The notes beneath the pieces are model-generated. The model did not search any database and was not told the origin of the DNA. It was given only the letters and a program-made list of their open reading frames with translations. Of a stretch of DNA of 64,000 bases, positions 9,111 to 17,118 are shown piece by piece. The DNA is taken from positions 2,692,501-2,756,500 of the forward strand of contig NZ_JAQGPL010000001.1 in NCBI RefSeq assembly GCF_028826105.1, written 5' to 3'. This DNA is from Paenibacillus humicola (GTDB lineage Bacteria; Bacillota; Bacilli; Paenibacillales; Paenibacillaceae). Position numbers and translations under genes: made by a program. Every line of letters begins with the position of its first letter. Position 1 is the first letter of the stretch.

Positions 9111-9575
9111 ATGATAAAACCGACTTTTGTCGATTCGAAGCTCCGGAAATCGATCGAAGACCGAGCAAGCATATGCGATCAACGGACGTTGGCGCTTTGG
9201 GCCGCCGATTGCGCCGAGCATGTGCTCCGGCACTTCGAACGAAAGGCGCCGGCAGACGACCGGCCGCGCCGCGCGATTGAAGCGGCGCGCGTCTGGGTGC
9301 GCGGCGAGCTTCCGATGGCGCGAGCGCGCAGAGCCGCCTTTGCCGCGCACACCGCCGCGCGCGAAGCGGGCGACGCGGCCGCCGCCGCAGCCGCGCGTGC
9401 CGCCGGCCACGCCGCGGCGACCGCTCATGCCGCCGCGCATGCCGTGCATGCCGCAACCTACGCGGCCAAAGCCTGCGCGCACGCCTCCGGCCCCGGCGTT
9501 TCCGCCGCCGCAGACCGGGTGCGCGAGTGGCAGCTGCGGCGACTGGCGGAGTTATACGGAGGCGAAACGATATAA
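9111..9575 (+). CDS. Imm5-like putative immunity protein, Ala-rich
   Basis: 154 residues. GGAGG lies a few bases before the ATG. The N-terminal part (CDQRTLALWAADCAEHVL, then a DDRPRRAIEAARVWVRGE-like stretch) matches my memory of the Imm-5-like family annotated as putative immunity protein. Residues 75-125 are an extreme Ala/His/Arg-rich helical run, which is also usual for the family. Such proteins are thought to neutralise polymorphic toxins, but no toxin gene lies beside it here; neighbours are a dioxygenase and an acetyltransferase. The high GC of the Ala codons makes the reverse frame look open, but that frame has no support. Confidence 0.75.
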   Translation: MIKPTFVDSKLRKSIEDRASICDQRTLALWAADCAEHVLRHFERKAPADDRPRRAIEAARVWVRGELPMARARRAAFAAHTAAREAGDAAAAAAARAAGHAAATAHAAAHAVHAATYAAKACAHASGPGVSAAADRVREWQLRRLAELYGGETI

Positions 9576-9652
9576 ATCGGGGCAAGGCAGCTGCCTGCCG
9601 TAACGGCTGATCCCACACAACGCAAGGCAAGCTGCCAGACCTCATGAGATGA

Positions 9653-9698
9653 GCACAGCCATTAACTGACGGAAGTCAAAGACGGCTGTGCTTTTTTT
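9653..9698 (+). terminator. Intrinsic terminator after the Imm5-like gene
   Basis: GCACAGCC pairs with GGCTGTGC across a 23-base loop that can itself fold, followed by seven T. Confidence 0.85.
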
Positions 9699-9766
9699 CA
9701 ATTTTCGTGAACCGGACGAACGCCAGGCGCATCTAATCCATGAAAGAACAGGAGGCGTCATCAGAC

Positions 9767-10303
9767 ATGAACGTCATCATTCGGCCCGTGCTGGAAGACA
9801 TTTATTCGAGGATACACGAATTCCAATGCGAATATCTGGACCGGGAAAGCTTCGCCGAATTTGCCGCGCGGGTCCGGACTAATCCCGGCTGCTACCTCAC
9901 GGCTTTTGACGAAGAAGAGCTGGCCGGTATTTGTTACGGCCAACCGTCGCGCAAGGACCGGTCCGCCTTCGCGATTCAGGGAATCGCTGTCAATCTGGAT
10001 GCGAATAAAAGCTTCGCCAGACGAGGAATCGGCAGCCTGCTCGTCCGTGAAATCGAAACCATCGCGATGTCGGCCGGATTTCGCAGGCTGGAAGCCGGCA
10101 GTGCCGACGATCCGAAGGTCGAAGCCTTTTATCTGAAAAACGGGTTTGACCCTTTCGAGCTTGTGGCAAAAGGACCGGCCGGCGAAGAATACGAGCGGGT
10201 GGGCGTTTCCTCCTGTGCGGAAGGCAGCAAAACAAGAGCGGTGATGCGTGAAAAGCACCGCCAGGCGGAAGTGATTTATATTTTCATGAAGCGCATCGGT
10301 TAA
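9767..10303 (+). CDS. GNAT-family N-acetyltransferase
   Basis: 178 residues from the ATG at 9767, preceded by AGGAGG eleven bases upstream; an in-frame ATG at 9740 lacks a site and lies ahead of that AGGAGG. The acetyl-CoA-binding motif A appears as IAVNLDANKSFARRGIGSLL, with the R-x-x-G-x-G core RRGIGS. Motif B follows as EAFYLKNGFDPFEL. It should transfer an acetyl group to an amine of an unknown small molecule or protein. A promoter for the next gene sits just downstream, so it is probably transcribed alone. Confidence 0.85.
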   Translation: MNVIIRPVLEDIYSRIHEFQCEYLDRESFAEFAARVRTNPGCYLTAFDEEELAGICYGQPSRKDRSAFAIQGIAVNLDANKSFARRGIGSLLVREIETIAMSAGFRRLEAGSADDPKVEAFYLKNGFDPFELVAKGPAGEEYERVGVSSCAEGSKTRAVMREKHRQAEVIYIFMKRIG

Positions 10304-10422
10304 GTTAATAACCCCTTATCCGTTGACCCTTGCCGATTTCGGGGTCATCGAAGAGGACGAAGCGCGCAACAAGCTGGCGTCTACAGCCGATTTAAACGCG
10401 CGGGAGAACGGCCGCAGCATCT

Positions 10423-10451
10423 TTAACATGAGCGTCAAATTCGTTTATAAT
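10423..10451 (+). promoter_or_regulatory. Sigma-A-type promoter for the aldo/keto reductase
   Basis: TTAACA at 10423-10428 and TATAAT at 10446-10451 are separated by 17 bases. The site lies about 70 bases upstream of the reductase start codon. Confidence 0.7.
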
Positions 10452-10523
10452 GGAACTACGTTCGCACCGGTTCATCAGGATTCAACCTTTATCGATATTT
10501 TATCTTAGAAAGGCGGCTGCAAA

Positions 10524-11471
10524 ATGGAATACGTCCAGCTCGGAAAAACGGATCTGAAGGTTTCGCGCATTACATACGGCGCTATGGAGCTCGGAGGAGG
10601 CAATGCATATGCGGGCGGCATGGACCGGTGGGCGGTCAAGCCCGACGAAGACAATATCCGGCTGCTTCAAACGGCGTTTGAAAACGGTGTCAATTCGTTC
10701 GATACGGCGGAGCTCTACGGTGCCGGACGTTCGGAGATGATCGTGGGCAAGGCGCTCGGCGGGATGCGGAAGGACTGCGTCATCGCCACGAAGATCAGCC
10801 CGCATCATTTGCGGCCAAACGATATCCGGATTGCCGTGTCGCAAAGCTTGTTCCGGCTCAATACGGACTATATCGATCTGTACTACATTCACGCTCCCAG
10901 CAAGGAGATTCCGATCGAAGAGACGATGAGCGAGCTCGTCAAACTCCGGCAGGAAGGCGTGATTCGGGCGATCGGCGTGTCCAATTTTTCGCTAGGCCAG
11001 CTGAAGCAGGCGATGGAATACGGCCGGATCGACGCGATTCAGCCGGAGTACAACCTGCTGCAGCGGAACATCGAGCAGGACCTAATGGCGTATTGCGTCG
11101 AGCATGAAATCAGCATCATGAGCTACAACTCGGTCGCCAAAGGCATCCTGACCGGCGCGTTCCATCTGTACGGCCATCAGGTAAGCGATTTCCGGCGCAA
11201 CCGTCCGTTATTCCAGCCGGATAACATGCGGAAAACGGCTCCGCTCATCGCGGGCTTGAAGGAAATCGCCGATGCGCGAGGCGCCGCGCTGTCGCAGGTG
11301 GCCATTCACTGGCTGTTCCGCCAGAAAGGCTTGACATCCGCGATTATCGGGACGCAGAACGAGCAGCATTTTCTTGAAAATCTGAAAGCCGTCGGCCTTC
11401 AGGTGACGGACGAGGAAATCGCCGGACTGAGCGCCGTGAGCGCGGACGTGCTGCAAAGCATCGCCAATTAA
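10524..11471 (+). CDS. Aldo/keto reductase
   Basis: 315 residues, the usual length for this (beta/alpha)8-barrel family. The catalytic residues are in place: Asp60 and Tyr65 in FDTAELYG, a Lys in VIATKI and a His in YYIHAPS. The NADPH-binding C-terminal part is recognisable around LTSAIIGTQNEQHFLENL. It should reduce carbonyl groups of aldehydes, ketones or sugars using NADPH. It has its own promoter and a terminator just after, so it is a single-gene unit. The substrate is unknown. Confidence 0.92.
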   Translation: MEYVQLGKTDLKVSRITYGAMELGGGNAYAGGMDRWAVKPDEDNIRLLQTAFENGVNSFDTAELYGAGRSEMIVGKALGGMRKDCVIATKISPHHLRPNDIRIAVSQSLFRLNTDYIDLYYIHAPSKEIPIEETMSELVKLRQEGVIRAIGVSNFSLGQLKQAMEYGRIDAIQPEYNLLQRNIEQDLMAYCVEHEISIMSYNSVAKGILTGAFHLYGHQVSDFRRNRPLFQPDNMRKTAPLIAGLKEIADARGAALSQVAIHWLFRQKGLTSAIIGTQNEQHFLENLKAVGLQVTDEEIAGLSAVSADVLQSIAN

Positions 11472-11502
11472 TCACACAGGACGTGCTGCAACATCCCCAG
11501 GC

Positions 11503-11535
11503 TGCCCGGAATTTTTGCCGGGCGGTATTTTTTTG
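11503..11535 (+). terminator. Intrinsic terminator after the aldo/keto reductase
   Basis: GCCCGG pairs with CCGGGC around a short T-rich loop, followed by a run of seven T. Confidence 0.85.
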
Positions 11536-11563
11536 CCGGATTTCGGCATGAATTTCATTTGAT

Positions 11564-11604
11564 CACACAACCTACACACGATGTACACAGGAGTCCGTTA
11601 TACT
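11564..11604 (+). promoter_or_regulatory. Likely regulator-activated promoter with TACACA direct repeats
   Basis: CACACA (11564), TACACA (11573) and TACACA (11584) recur at 9- and 11-base steps on the same face, ending 9 bases before a TATACT -10 at 11599-11604. There is no sigma-A -35. This layout is typical for promoters activated by OmpR/PhoB-type regulators, and such a regulator is encoded just downstream, so autoregulation is likely. Confidence 0.5.
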
Positions 11605-11804
11605 TCGGATTGAAGGAACGGAGGTGCAGTGGATACGATGACAACCATGCATTAACAGGGCCGGCAGCCGGCTGCTTGAGAAATGGGAAACGTGCAGCCC
11701 CTTCCGGGATTCAGTCTCGCTTGTGGTAACATAATGGGACGGGATACGCGAATTTGTCCCGACTCAAATCGATAACGATACGGATTGACCCGGAGTGTGC
11801 TGCC

Positions 11805-12485
11805 ATGAAACGAAGTATATTATTGGTGGAAGACGATATTTTGATGCGCGAGTTTATAACGGATTATTTTAAAAAGGAACAGTGGGACGTACATGAAGCG
11901 GAGAACGGGCGGATCGCCATGGAAATTTTCGAACGGACGTCCGTCGATCTCGTCGTCCTGGACATTATGATGCCGGAAATGGACGGATGGTCGGTATGCC
12001 GCCGTATCCGCGAGAAATCGGACGTACCGGTCATTATGATTACGGCGAGGGCGGAGGACGAAGACCAGGTCATGGGGTTCGAACTCGGCGCCGACGAATA
12101 TGTCACAAAACCGCTAAGCCCGCGGGTACTGGTCGCCCGCGCCACGGCCTTGATGAAAAGAACGGAAGGGACGGTCGGCCGCGAAGGCGGTACGCTCCGT
12201 TTCGGGCGGCTGTCCGTCAACCGGATGGCTCATGCGGTCTCCGTCTCGGGTCAGCCGGTCAATTTGTCGCCGAAGGAATACGATCTGCTGCTCTTTCTCA
12301 TCCGGCACAAAGGAAAGGTGCTGTCCCGCGAATATATACTGGACGCGGTCTGGGGATACGAGTATGAGGGCGATTTGCGCACCGTCGATACGCATATTAA
12401 AAAGCTGAGAGCCAAGCTCGGGGACGAAGGCCGGATGATCGGCACCGTCATCCGCTCGGGCTATAAATTCGACGTCGAGCCATGA
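11805..12485 (+). CDS. OmpR/PhoB-family response regulator
   Basis: 226 residues from the ATG at 11805 (GGAG upstream); an in-frame start at 11754 would add a tail not seen in the family. The receiver domain (residues 1-120) has the acidic pair Asp10-Asp11, the phosphorylation site Asp53 in VVLDIMMPEMDG, the Thr in MITARAED and the Lys in YVTKPLSP. The C-terminal winged-helix domain (about 130-226) ends with the usual TVIRSGYKF. It overlaps the sensor-kinase gene by four bases (ATGA), so the pair is co-translated. It probably controls its own operon through the TACACA repeats upstream. Confidence 0.95.
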   Translation: MKRSILLVEDDILMREFITDYFKKEQWDVHEAENGRIAMEIFERTSVDLVVLDIMMPEMDGWSVCRRIREKSDVPVIMITARAEDEDQVMGFELGADEYVTKPLSPRVLVARATALMKRTEGTVGREGGTLRFGRLSVNRMAHAVSVSGQPVNLSPKEYDLLLFLIRHKGKVLSREYILDAVWGYEYEGDLRTVDTHIKKLRAKLGDEGRMIGTVIRSGYKFDVEP

Positions 12486-14239
12486 GAAAAAACAGCGTCG
12501 TGCTTAAGCTGTTTGTCGTCACGTCGGTCATGATTCTGCTTGTCTATTCGCTTGTGATGCTTGCGGAAGGCTTGTTTTTCGAACGTTTTTACCGGCTGTC
12601 CAAGGTTCATGCCCTGGAACGGAATATGAGCCGGTTTGCGGTGCAGCTGGGGCAGGCGGGTTCCGGCGAGCGGGAGCTTTCCCGGCTGCTCGGCGCATTC
12701 ATGAACGAAAACGATGCAAGCACTGCCCTGCTAAATCAACGGTTCGAGCGTATCGCCGTCGATCCTTATTTTTTGGAGCTGCAAACGTCAAAAAAACGGA
12801 TCCTCATACCGATTCCGGCGGAAGGCATGACGCAGGACGATCTTCCGCAAGGCATCCGGGCCGGGGATACGCTGACAGTGGACGGCATTTACATGGACGA
12901 GAAGGATACCGTTCTGCATCCCGTCGTCATCCGGCGGGAAAATGCGGCGGCCGTCCAGGAAGGGCTCACACGGGTTTCCGGAAAAGTTTCGGATCTCCTG
13001 CTGCCTGAACAGCGTTCGTTCAATCCGCTTTACCAGGATTCGCTCCTGGACGACGCACTCCGCGACTGGGTGGCGGACGAGGGCGGCGATCAGTCCCGGC
13101 TGCGCAGCGGGCAGACGGTCCGGACGGAATGGAGCGACAAATGGAGCGGCGTCCGGTACGCCGTGCTCATTCGGCCGCTTCCGGCGGCCGGCGGCGGGGA
13201 GCGCTATTTGTTCGTTCTCAGTTCGATGCAGCCTGTCGGAGAAGCGGTCGACATTCTCGGGAAGTACGTCATCTTTTTGACGCCGATCATTTTGCTGCTG
13301 ATCCTTGTGCTGTCGCTCATCTACTCCCGAATCGTATCCCGTCCGCTGATTGCGCTCAGCCGCTCGGCTGCGCGCCTGGCCCGGCTGGATTTCGGCGCAG
13401 AGCCGGAAATCCGCTCGAAGGACGAGTTCGGCGAGCTGTCGCGCCATTTGACTTTGTTATCCCGGAATTTGGATTCGGCGCTGCAGGAGCTGACCGAGGC
13501 GAATACGAAGCTTCAGCAGGATGTGCTCGAGAAGCAGCGCTCCGAGCAGCTGCGCAAGGAGCTGATCGCGAACATCTCCCACGAGCTCAAGACGCCCCTC
13601 GGCATCGTGAAAGGCTTTGCGGAAGGCCTGCAGGACGGGGTGGCCGGCGATAAAAAGGACCGCTACCTGGCGCTCATCGTAAGCGAAACGGACCGGATGA
13701 ACGCGTTGATCATGGATATGCTGGAGCTGTCCAAATACGAGGTTAAAGCGGTTCGGCTGAAGCCCGAAAGCCTGCTGCTTCAAGCGCTGATTCAAACCGC
13801 GGCCGATTCGTTCGCGCAGCAGCTTGAAAGCAAAGGCTTGCGAGCCGAGTTAAAAGCCGGCGAAGAGGACCTGCGCGTCATTGCGGATCCGGCGCGGATC
13901 GAGCAGGTCGTTCGGAATTTGCTGAGCAACGCCATACGCCACGCGACGGAGCAGAGTATCGTTACCGTCGAGATACGCCGAGCGGCGGACGGACGCGTTA
14001 TAACAGTCGTCGAAAACGACGGACCGCACCTCGCGGAAGAAGATCTTGCCCGCATTTGGGATCATTTCTACAGGGCCGAGCGCTCGCGGGACCGCAAATC
14101 CGGCGGAACCGGTCTCGGTCTCGCGATCGTCAAGCATATTTTGGAGCTTCACGGCAGCACGTTCGGCGCACGCAACACGGCGGACGGCGTCGCCTTTTAT
14201 TTTACCTTACAAGAAAGCGGAGGAAGTCCTCATGACTAA
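12482..14239 (+). CDS. Membrane sensor histidine kinase
   Basis: 585 residues. A first membrane helix (about 8-28) and a second (about 262-281) enclose a large extracytoplasmic sensor domain of some 230 residues. A HAMP linker follows (RPLIALSRSAARLARLDFG), then the dimerisation domain with phospho-accepting His367 in ISHELKTPLG. The ATPase domain has the N-box LLSNAIRHA and a C-terminal GGTGLGLAIVKHI; the first glycine box reads NDGPH, a mild deviation from DxGxG. It should phosphorylate the regulator encoded upstream. The start overlaps the regulator by four bases and the end overlaps the lipoprotein gene by eight. Confidence 0.94.
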   Translation: MRKNSVVLKLFVVTSVMILLVYSLVMLAEGLFFERFYRLSKVHALERNMSRFAVQLGQAGSGERELSRLLGAFMNENDASTALLNQRFERIAVDPYFLELQTSKKRILIPIPAEGMTQDDLPQGIRAGDTLTVDGIYMDEKDTVLHPVVIRRENAAAVQEGLTRVSGKVSDLLLPEQRSFNPLYQDSLLDDALRDWVADEGGDQSRLRSGQTVRTEWSDKWSGVRYAVLIRPLPAAGGGERYLFVLSSMQPVGEAVDILGKYVIFLTPIILLLILVLSLIYSRIVSRPLIALSRSAARLARLDFGAEPEIRSKDEFGELSRHLTLLSRNLDSALQELTEANTKLQQDVLEKQRSEQLRKELIANISHELKTPLGIVKGFAEGLQDGVAGDKKDRYLALIVSETDRMNALIMDMLELSKYEVKAVRLKPESLLLQALIQTAADSFAQQLESKGLRAELKAGEEDLRVIADPARIEQVVRNLLSNAIRHATEQSIVTVEIRRAADGRVITVVENDGPHLAEEDLARIWDHFYRAERSRDRKSGGTGLGLAIVKHILELHGSTFGARNTADGVAFYFTLQESGGSPHD

Positions 14240-14864
14240 CAAGAAAACGATCCTTTTAATTACTGCGGTGTTCGTGCTGCTGCTGTGCAGCGCATGCGGC
14301 GCGAAATCGGACTCCGCGGCGAATGCCGCAAACGGGCAGCAGGCCGGTACGAGTCAGGAAGGGTCTGGAGCTCAAGGCGCAGGCGGAGCGGGTAACGGGG
14401 ATAACGCCGGCCTCGGAACGGAACCGGCAAACGCGGGCCAAGGAACGGACGCGGGGAATGCCGGCAACGAGACTGGCCATGGAACAGACGCAGCGGGCGC
14501 CGGCAATGCGGATCAAGGAACGAGCACGGCCAACGCCGAAAACGACATTTACATCATTATCGACCAGACTCCGAAGCCGATCGAAGGCAACAGCTTCGAT
14601 TTTACGGTCAACAAGCGTCCGGACGGGTATGCGCTGTCTGAAATGAAGTGGGTGTCCGATAAGACCACCATTGTCAATACGACGGCGGAGGCTATCGCTC
14701 ACGGGGGCAACGACGAAGACGGGTTTTATATTAGCGGCGACGGGCAATTTTCCGGGTTCATTTATCCGGATAAGATGAAGGGCGAGGAAGGCACGGTGAC
14801 GTTCACCTTCAAGAACGATCAGGGGCACGAGCTGACCTGGTCTAAGAAACTGACGCTCAAGTAG
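14232..14864 (+). CDS. Lipoprotein co-transcribed with the two-component system
   Basis: 210 residues from the ATG at 14232, with GGAGGAAG upstream inside the kinase gene. A signal peptide ends with the lipobox LCSAC (Cys22), so the protein should be anchored on the outer face of the membrane. Residues 25-100 are a low-complexity Gly/Asn/Ala-rich linker. The C-terminal 110 residues form a folded domain of unknown family (NDIYIIIDQTPKP to WSKKLTLK). Overlap with the kinase gene suggests it acts with the sensor, for example as a ligand-binding accessory or as a cell-envelope target. That role is inferred from context only. Confidence 0.75.
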   Translation: MTNKKTILLITAVFVLLLCSACGAKSDSAANAANGQQAGTSQEGSGAQGAGGAGNGDNAGLGTEPANAGQGTDAGNAGNETGHGTDAAGAGNADQGTSTANAENDIYIIIDQTPKPIEGNSFDFTVNKRPDGYALSEMKWVSDKTTIVNTTAEAIAHGGNDEDGFYISGDGQFSGFIYPDKMKGEEGTVTFTFKNDQGHELTWSKKLTLK

Positions 14865-15072
14865 TTCTGAACGATCAAATAATAGTGCAGCATCGCTTTC
14901 ATGCACCGGCGAAGCCTGTTTGGACTTCCCGGTACATTTTTTGTCCGGAATCGGGGAAAACAACGGATGGACATCGATCCGGCAGCCGTTTAAGCGAAGC
15001 TGTCCAGGCGAATCTGCTTGACCTGGAGTATGCTCCATGCGTTATGATGCAGGTAACGAGGAGGGGATACGG

Positions 15073-15525
15073 GTGGAACCGACGACGTATACGATCGCGG
15101 ACATCGCGAGCCGGACGGGACTCAGCTACGATACGATCCGCTATTACGAGAAAATCGGGCTGACCCCGCCGGCCAAACGCAGGGACAACGGGCAGCGGAC
15201 TTACGATTCGATCGACCTGGAACGGTTTGTTTTTGTGACCACGCTCAAGCGGACGCATATGCCCCTGAAGGAAATCGAACGGTATATGGCCTTCGCAGGG
15301 GACCGGAATTTCGAGAAAAGCTATGAAGTCCTTCACGAGCATAAGCTTCGGATCGTGGCTCAGATGGCGGAAATGAACGCCGCGCTCGAGATGATGAACT
15401 ATAAGCTGGATTATTATGAGAATATGGTGAGCCGCATGAAAAATCTTTCGGTGCGGGAGCCGGATTCGGCAGACGAAACCCGGCAATCGCCGGATTTTGT
15501 AGGATCCGACCGCCCGGCCCGCTAA
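15073..15525 (+). CDS. MerR-family transcriptional regulator
   Basis: 150 residues from the GTG at 15073, with GAGGAGGGG at a suitable distance; the ATG at 15037 has no such site. The N-terminal winged HTH is clear (TYTIADIASRTGLSYDTIRY, then YEKIGLTPPAKR). A C-terminal coiled coil for dimerisation spans about residues 85-125. There is no cysteine metal-binding pattern, so it belongs to the group that senses small molecules or stress rather than metals. The gene stands alone ahead of a terminator, and no target gene is adjacent. Confidence 0.9.
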   Translation: MEPTTYTIADIASRTGLSYDTIRYYEKIGLTPPAKRRDNGQRTYDSIDLERFVFVTTLKRTHMPLKEIERYMAFAGDRNFEKSYEVLHEHKLRIVAQMAEMNAALEMMNYKLDYYENMVSRMKNLSVREPDSADETRQSPDFVGSDRPAR

Positions 15526-15549
15526 CGGAAAGCACAACGAGAAAGTCCG

Positions 15550-15573
15550 CAGCCGCTCCGAGCGGCTTTTTTG
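15550..15573 (+). terminator. Intrinsic terminator after the MerR gene
   Basis: AGCCGCTC pairs with GAGCGGCT with a minimal loop, followed by six T. Confidence 0.85.
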
Positions 15574-15618
15574 TATTTTCCGAGCCGGCCCCTGTCTGGG
15601 CAGCCGTCTGGCGATAAG

Positions 15619-15632
15619 TGACAGCGTTTACA
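15619..15632. promoter_or_regulatory. cre-like catabolite control site
   Basis: TGACAGCGTTTACA matches the CcpA consensus TGNAANCGNTNNCA at all but one position. It lies about 75 bases upstream of the ABC-permease fragment, which fits a former sugar-uptake locus. Confidence 0.4.
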
Positions 15633-15705
15633 GGTTTACAGGATTGTCCTCCCGCACGTATTCCCGTAATATAGATCATTATGGCCGAAAGGGGAGATCA
15701 GCGCG

Positions 15706-15906
15706 ATGCTGCCGATCCTGCTGCTGACCGATTACCGAGACTATACGCTGGTGCTGACGATCAACATGTTTTTCGGCAAATACAGCCGGGAATGGTCGCT
15801 TATTCTGGCGTCGCTGATTTTGTCGTCGATTCCGATCGTCGTCATTTTCGCCGTATTCCAGCGGTGGATCATCCAAGGCATTACCGACGGCGCGGTAAAG
15901 GGCTGA
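15706..15906 (+). pseudogene. C-terminal fragment of a carbohydrate ABC permease (MalG type)
   Basis: 66 residues that resemble only the last quarter of MalG-type sugar permeases: a segment like LTINMFFGKYSREW, one or two membrane helices and the typical end FQRWIIQGITDGAVKG. The EAA loop and the first four helices are absent, so it cannot form a channel alone. It still has an AAGGGGAG ribosome site and an ATG. The most likely reading is the remnant of a deleted sugar-uptake operon, supported by the cre-like site upstream. Translation of the remnant is possible but unproven. Confidence 0.7.
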
Positions 15907-16097
15907 GAAGTCGCGGAACGAAGTCCATTCTATCGTAAAACGAGACCATCGAAACGAAAGGCCGCGCAAGCGGCTTCTTTTGTCGTTGCCAATTGTTTGC
16001 ATGCGCGTGCCGTTTGAGAGGATAATGGGGATACCCGGCGAATAAAGAGATGGACGGGAAGGGCAAAGGCATACAAACAAGAGGAAGTGAATGACAT

Positions 16098-16907
16098 TTG
16101 ATCAAAGTCGGAATTGACGCTGGAGGCACCCTGATTAAAATCGCCGTCATGGAAAAGGAAACGACCGACTATCGAAAGTTTCCGGTTTCCGAGCTGAAGC
16201 AGGCGGCTTCGTGGATAAACGGAATGAAAAATGCTCAAATCTGCATTACCGGGGGGAAAGCGGCTTTATTGGCTTCCTACTTGGACACAGCGCCGGCGGA
16301 AATCGTGGAATTCGAGGCGTCAAGCAGCGGCGTTCGCTATTTGCTGGCCCGGAACGCGATGTCCCAAACGGAGTTTGTGTTCACAAATGTGGGCACCGGT
16401 ACGTCGATCCATCATTTGGAAAATGGGGGCCACCGCAGGGTGGGCGGCACAGGCGTCGGCGGCGGAACGATCATGGGGCTTTCCCGGCTGCTGACCGGCA
16501 TAACCGATTATGAAACGATCGTATCGATGGCGGCAAAGGGCATGCGCGACCGGATCGATTTGAAAGTCAGCCATATTTACGAGGGAGCCGAGCCGCCGAT
16601 TCCGGGCGATTTGACGGCCAGCAATTTCGGAAACCTGATGTCTCTTCATGCGGAAGAGCAGCTGAGCCGCGAAGATTTGCTCGCTTCCGTCATCGGTCTG
16701 GTGGGCGAAACGGTAGCGACGACGAGCGTGCTTGCCGCCGGCCAATGCGGAATGTCGACCATCGTGTTTATCGGCTCGTCCTTCATCGGGAACGACCTGC
16801 TGAAGCAGGTCGTCGAACGGTACACGGAGCTCAGAGGGGCGCAAGCCCGCTTTCTCGAGAACGGCGAATATTGCGGTGCGATCGGGGCTTTGCTGAGTCT
16901 GGCGTGA
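16098..16907 (+). CDS. coaW: Type II pantothenate kinase
   Basis: 269 residues from a TTG start, supported by AAGAGGAAGTG upstream. The ASKHA-type phosphate loop appears as GIDAGGTLIKIA at the N-terminus, and later motifs TNVGTGTS and GGTGVGGGTIMGLSRLLTG match the staphylococcal and bacillar CoaW family. It phosphorylates pantothenate in the first step of coenzyme A synthesis; type II enzymes are known to be insensitive to CoA feedback. It is a single gene with no other CoA genes nearby. Confidence 0.88.
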   Translation: MIKVGIDAGGTLIKIAVMEKETTDYRKFPVSELKQAASWINGMKNAQICITGGKAALLASYLDTAPAEIVEFEASSSGVRYLLARNAMSQTEFVFTNVGTGTSIHHLENGGHRRVGGTGVGGGTIMGLSRLLTGITDYETIVSMAAKGMRDRIDLKVSHIYEGAEPPIPGDLTASNFGNLMSLHAEEQLSREDLLASVIGLVGETVATTSVLAAGQCGMSTIVFIGSSFIGNDLLKQVVERYTELRGAQARFLENGEYCGAIGALLSLA

Positions 16908-16975
16908 CGTGGGCCTCGGGCGAATGCAGAATTCGCTTTCTTTCATGTGGTGAATTATTTAGGGCATTAATTAAA

Positions 16976-17012
16976 AGGGCCGGGTTTTTGAATGTCAAAA
17001 ACGCCCGGCTTC
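16976..17012. terminator. Hairpin, probable terminator after coaW
   Basis: GCCGGGTTTTTG pairs with CAAAAACGCCCGGC with one bulge. The following tract (TTCGCTTATTTT) is only partly T-rich, so efficiency is uncertain. Confidence 0.5.
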
Positions 17013-17055
17013 GCTTATTTTGATAAAAAATGACACTCTTCAAGCGGCAGCGGTT

Positions 17056-17064
17056 TGCTATGAT
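17056..17064 (+). promoter_or_regulatory. Extended -10 promoter for the AraC/GyrI gene
   Basis: TGCTATGAT, an extended -10, lies about 55 bases before the start codon. No convincing -35 is seen. Confidence 0.45.
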
Positions 17065-17118
17065 ATGTTTACCAAACAGAGACGCATCCGATTAGGACAG
17101 CGATAATGGGGGGATGGT

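Larger units (their letters stand above)
11472..11804. other. Gene-free stretch: terminator plus control region of the two-component operon
   Basis: It begins with the reductase terminator and then carries direct hexamer repeats and a -10 element at 11564-11604. The remaining 200 bases form a long leader before the response-regulator gene, in which I see no gene and no clear riboswitch. Confidence 0.6.

Noticed and set aside
10323..10508. Short plus-strand frame (61 codons, TTG start) after the GNAT gene.
   Set aside because: It overlaps the sigma-A promoter of the aldo/keto reductase, has no ribosome site and its frame continues upstream into the acetyltransferase gene.
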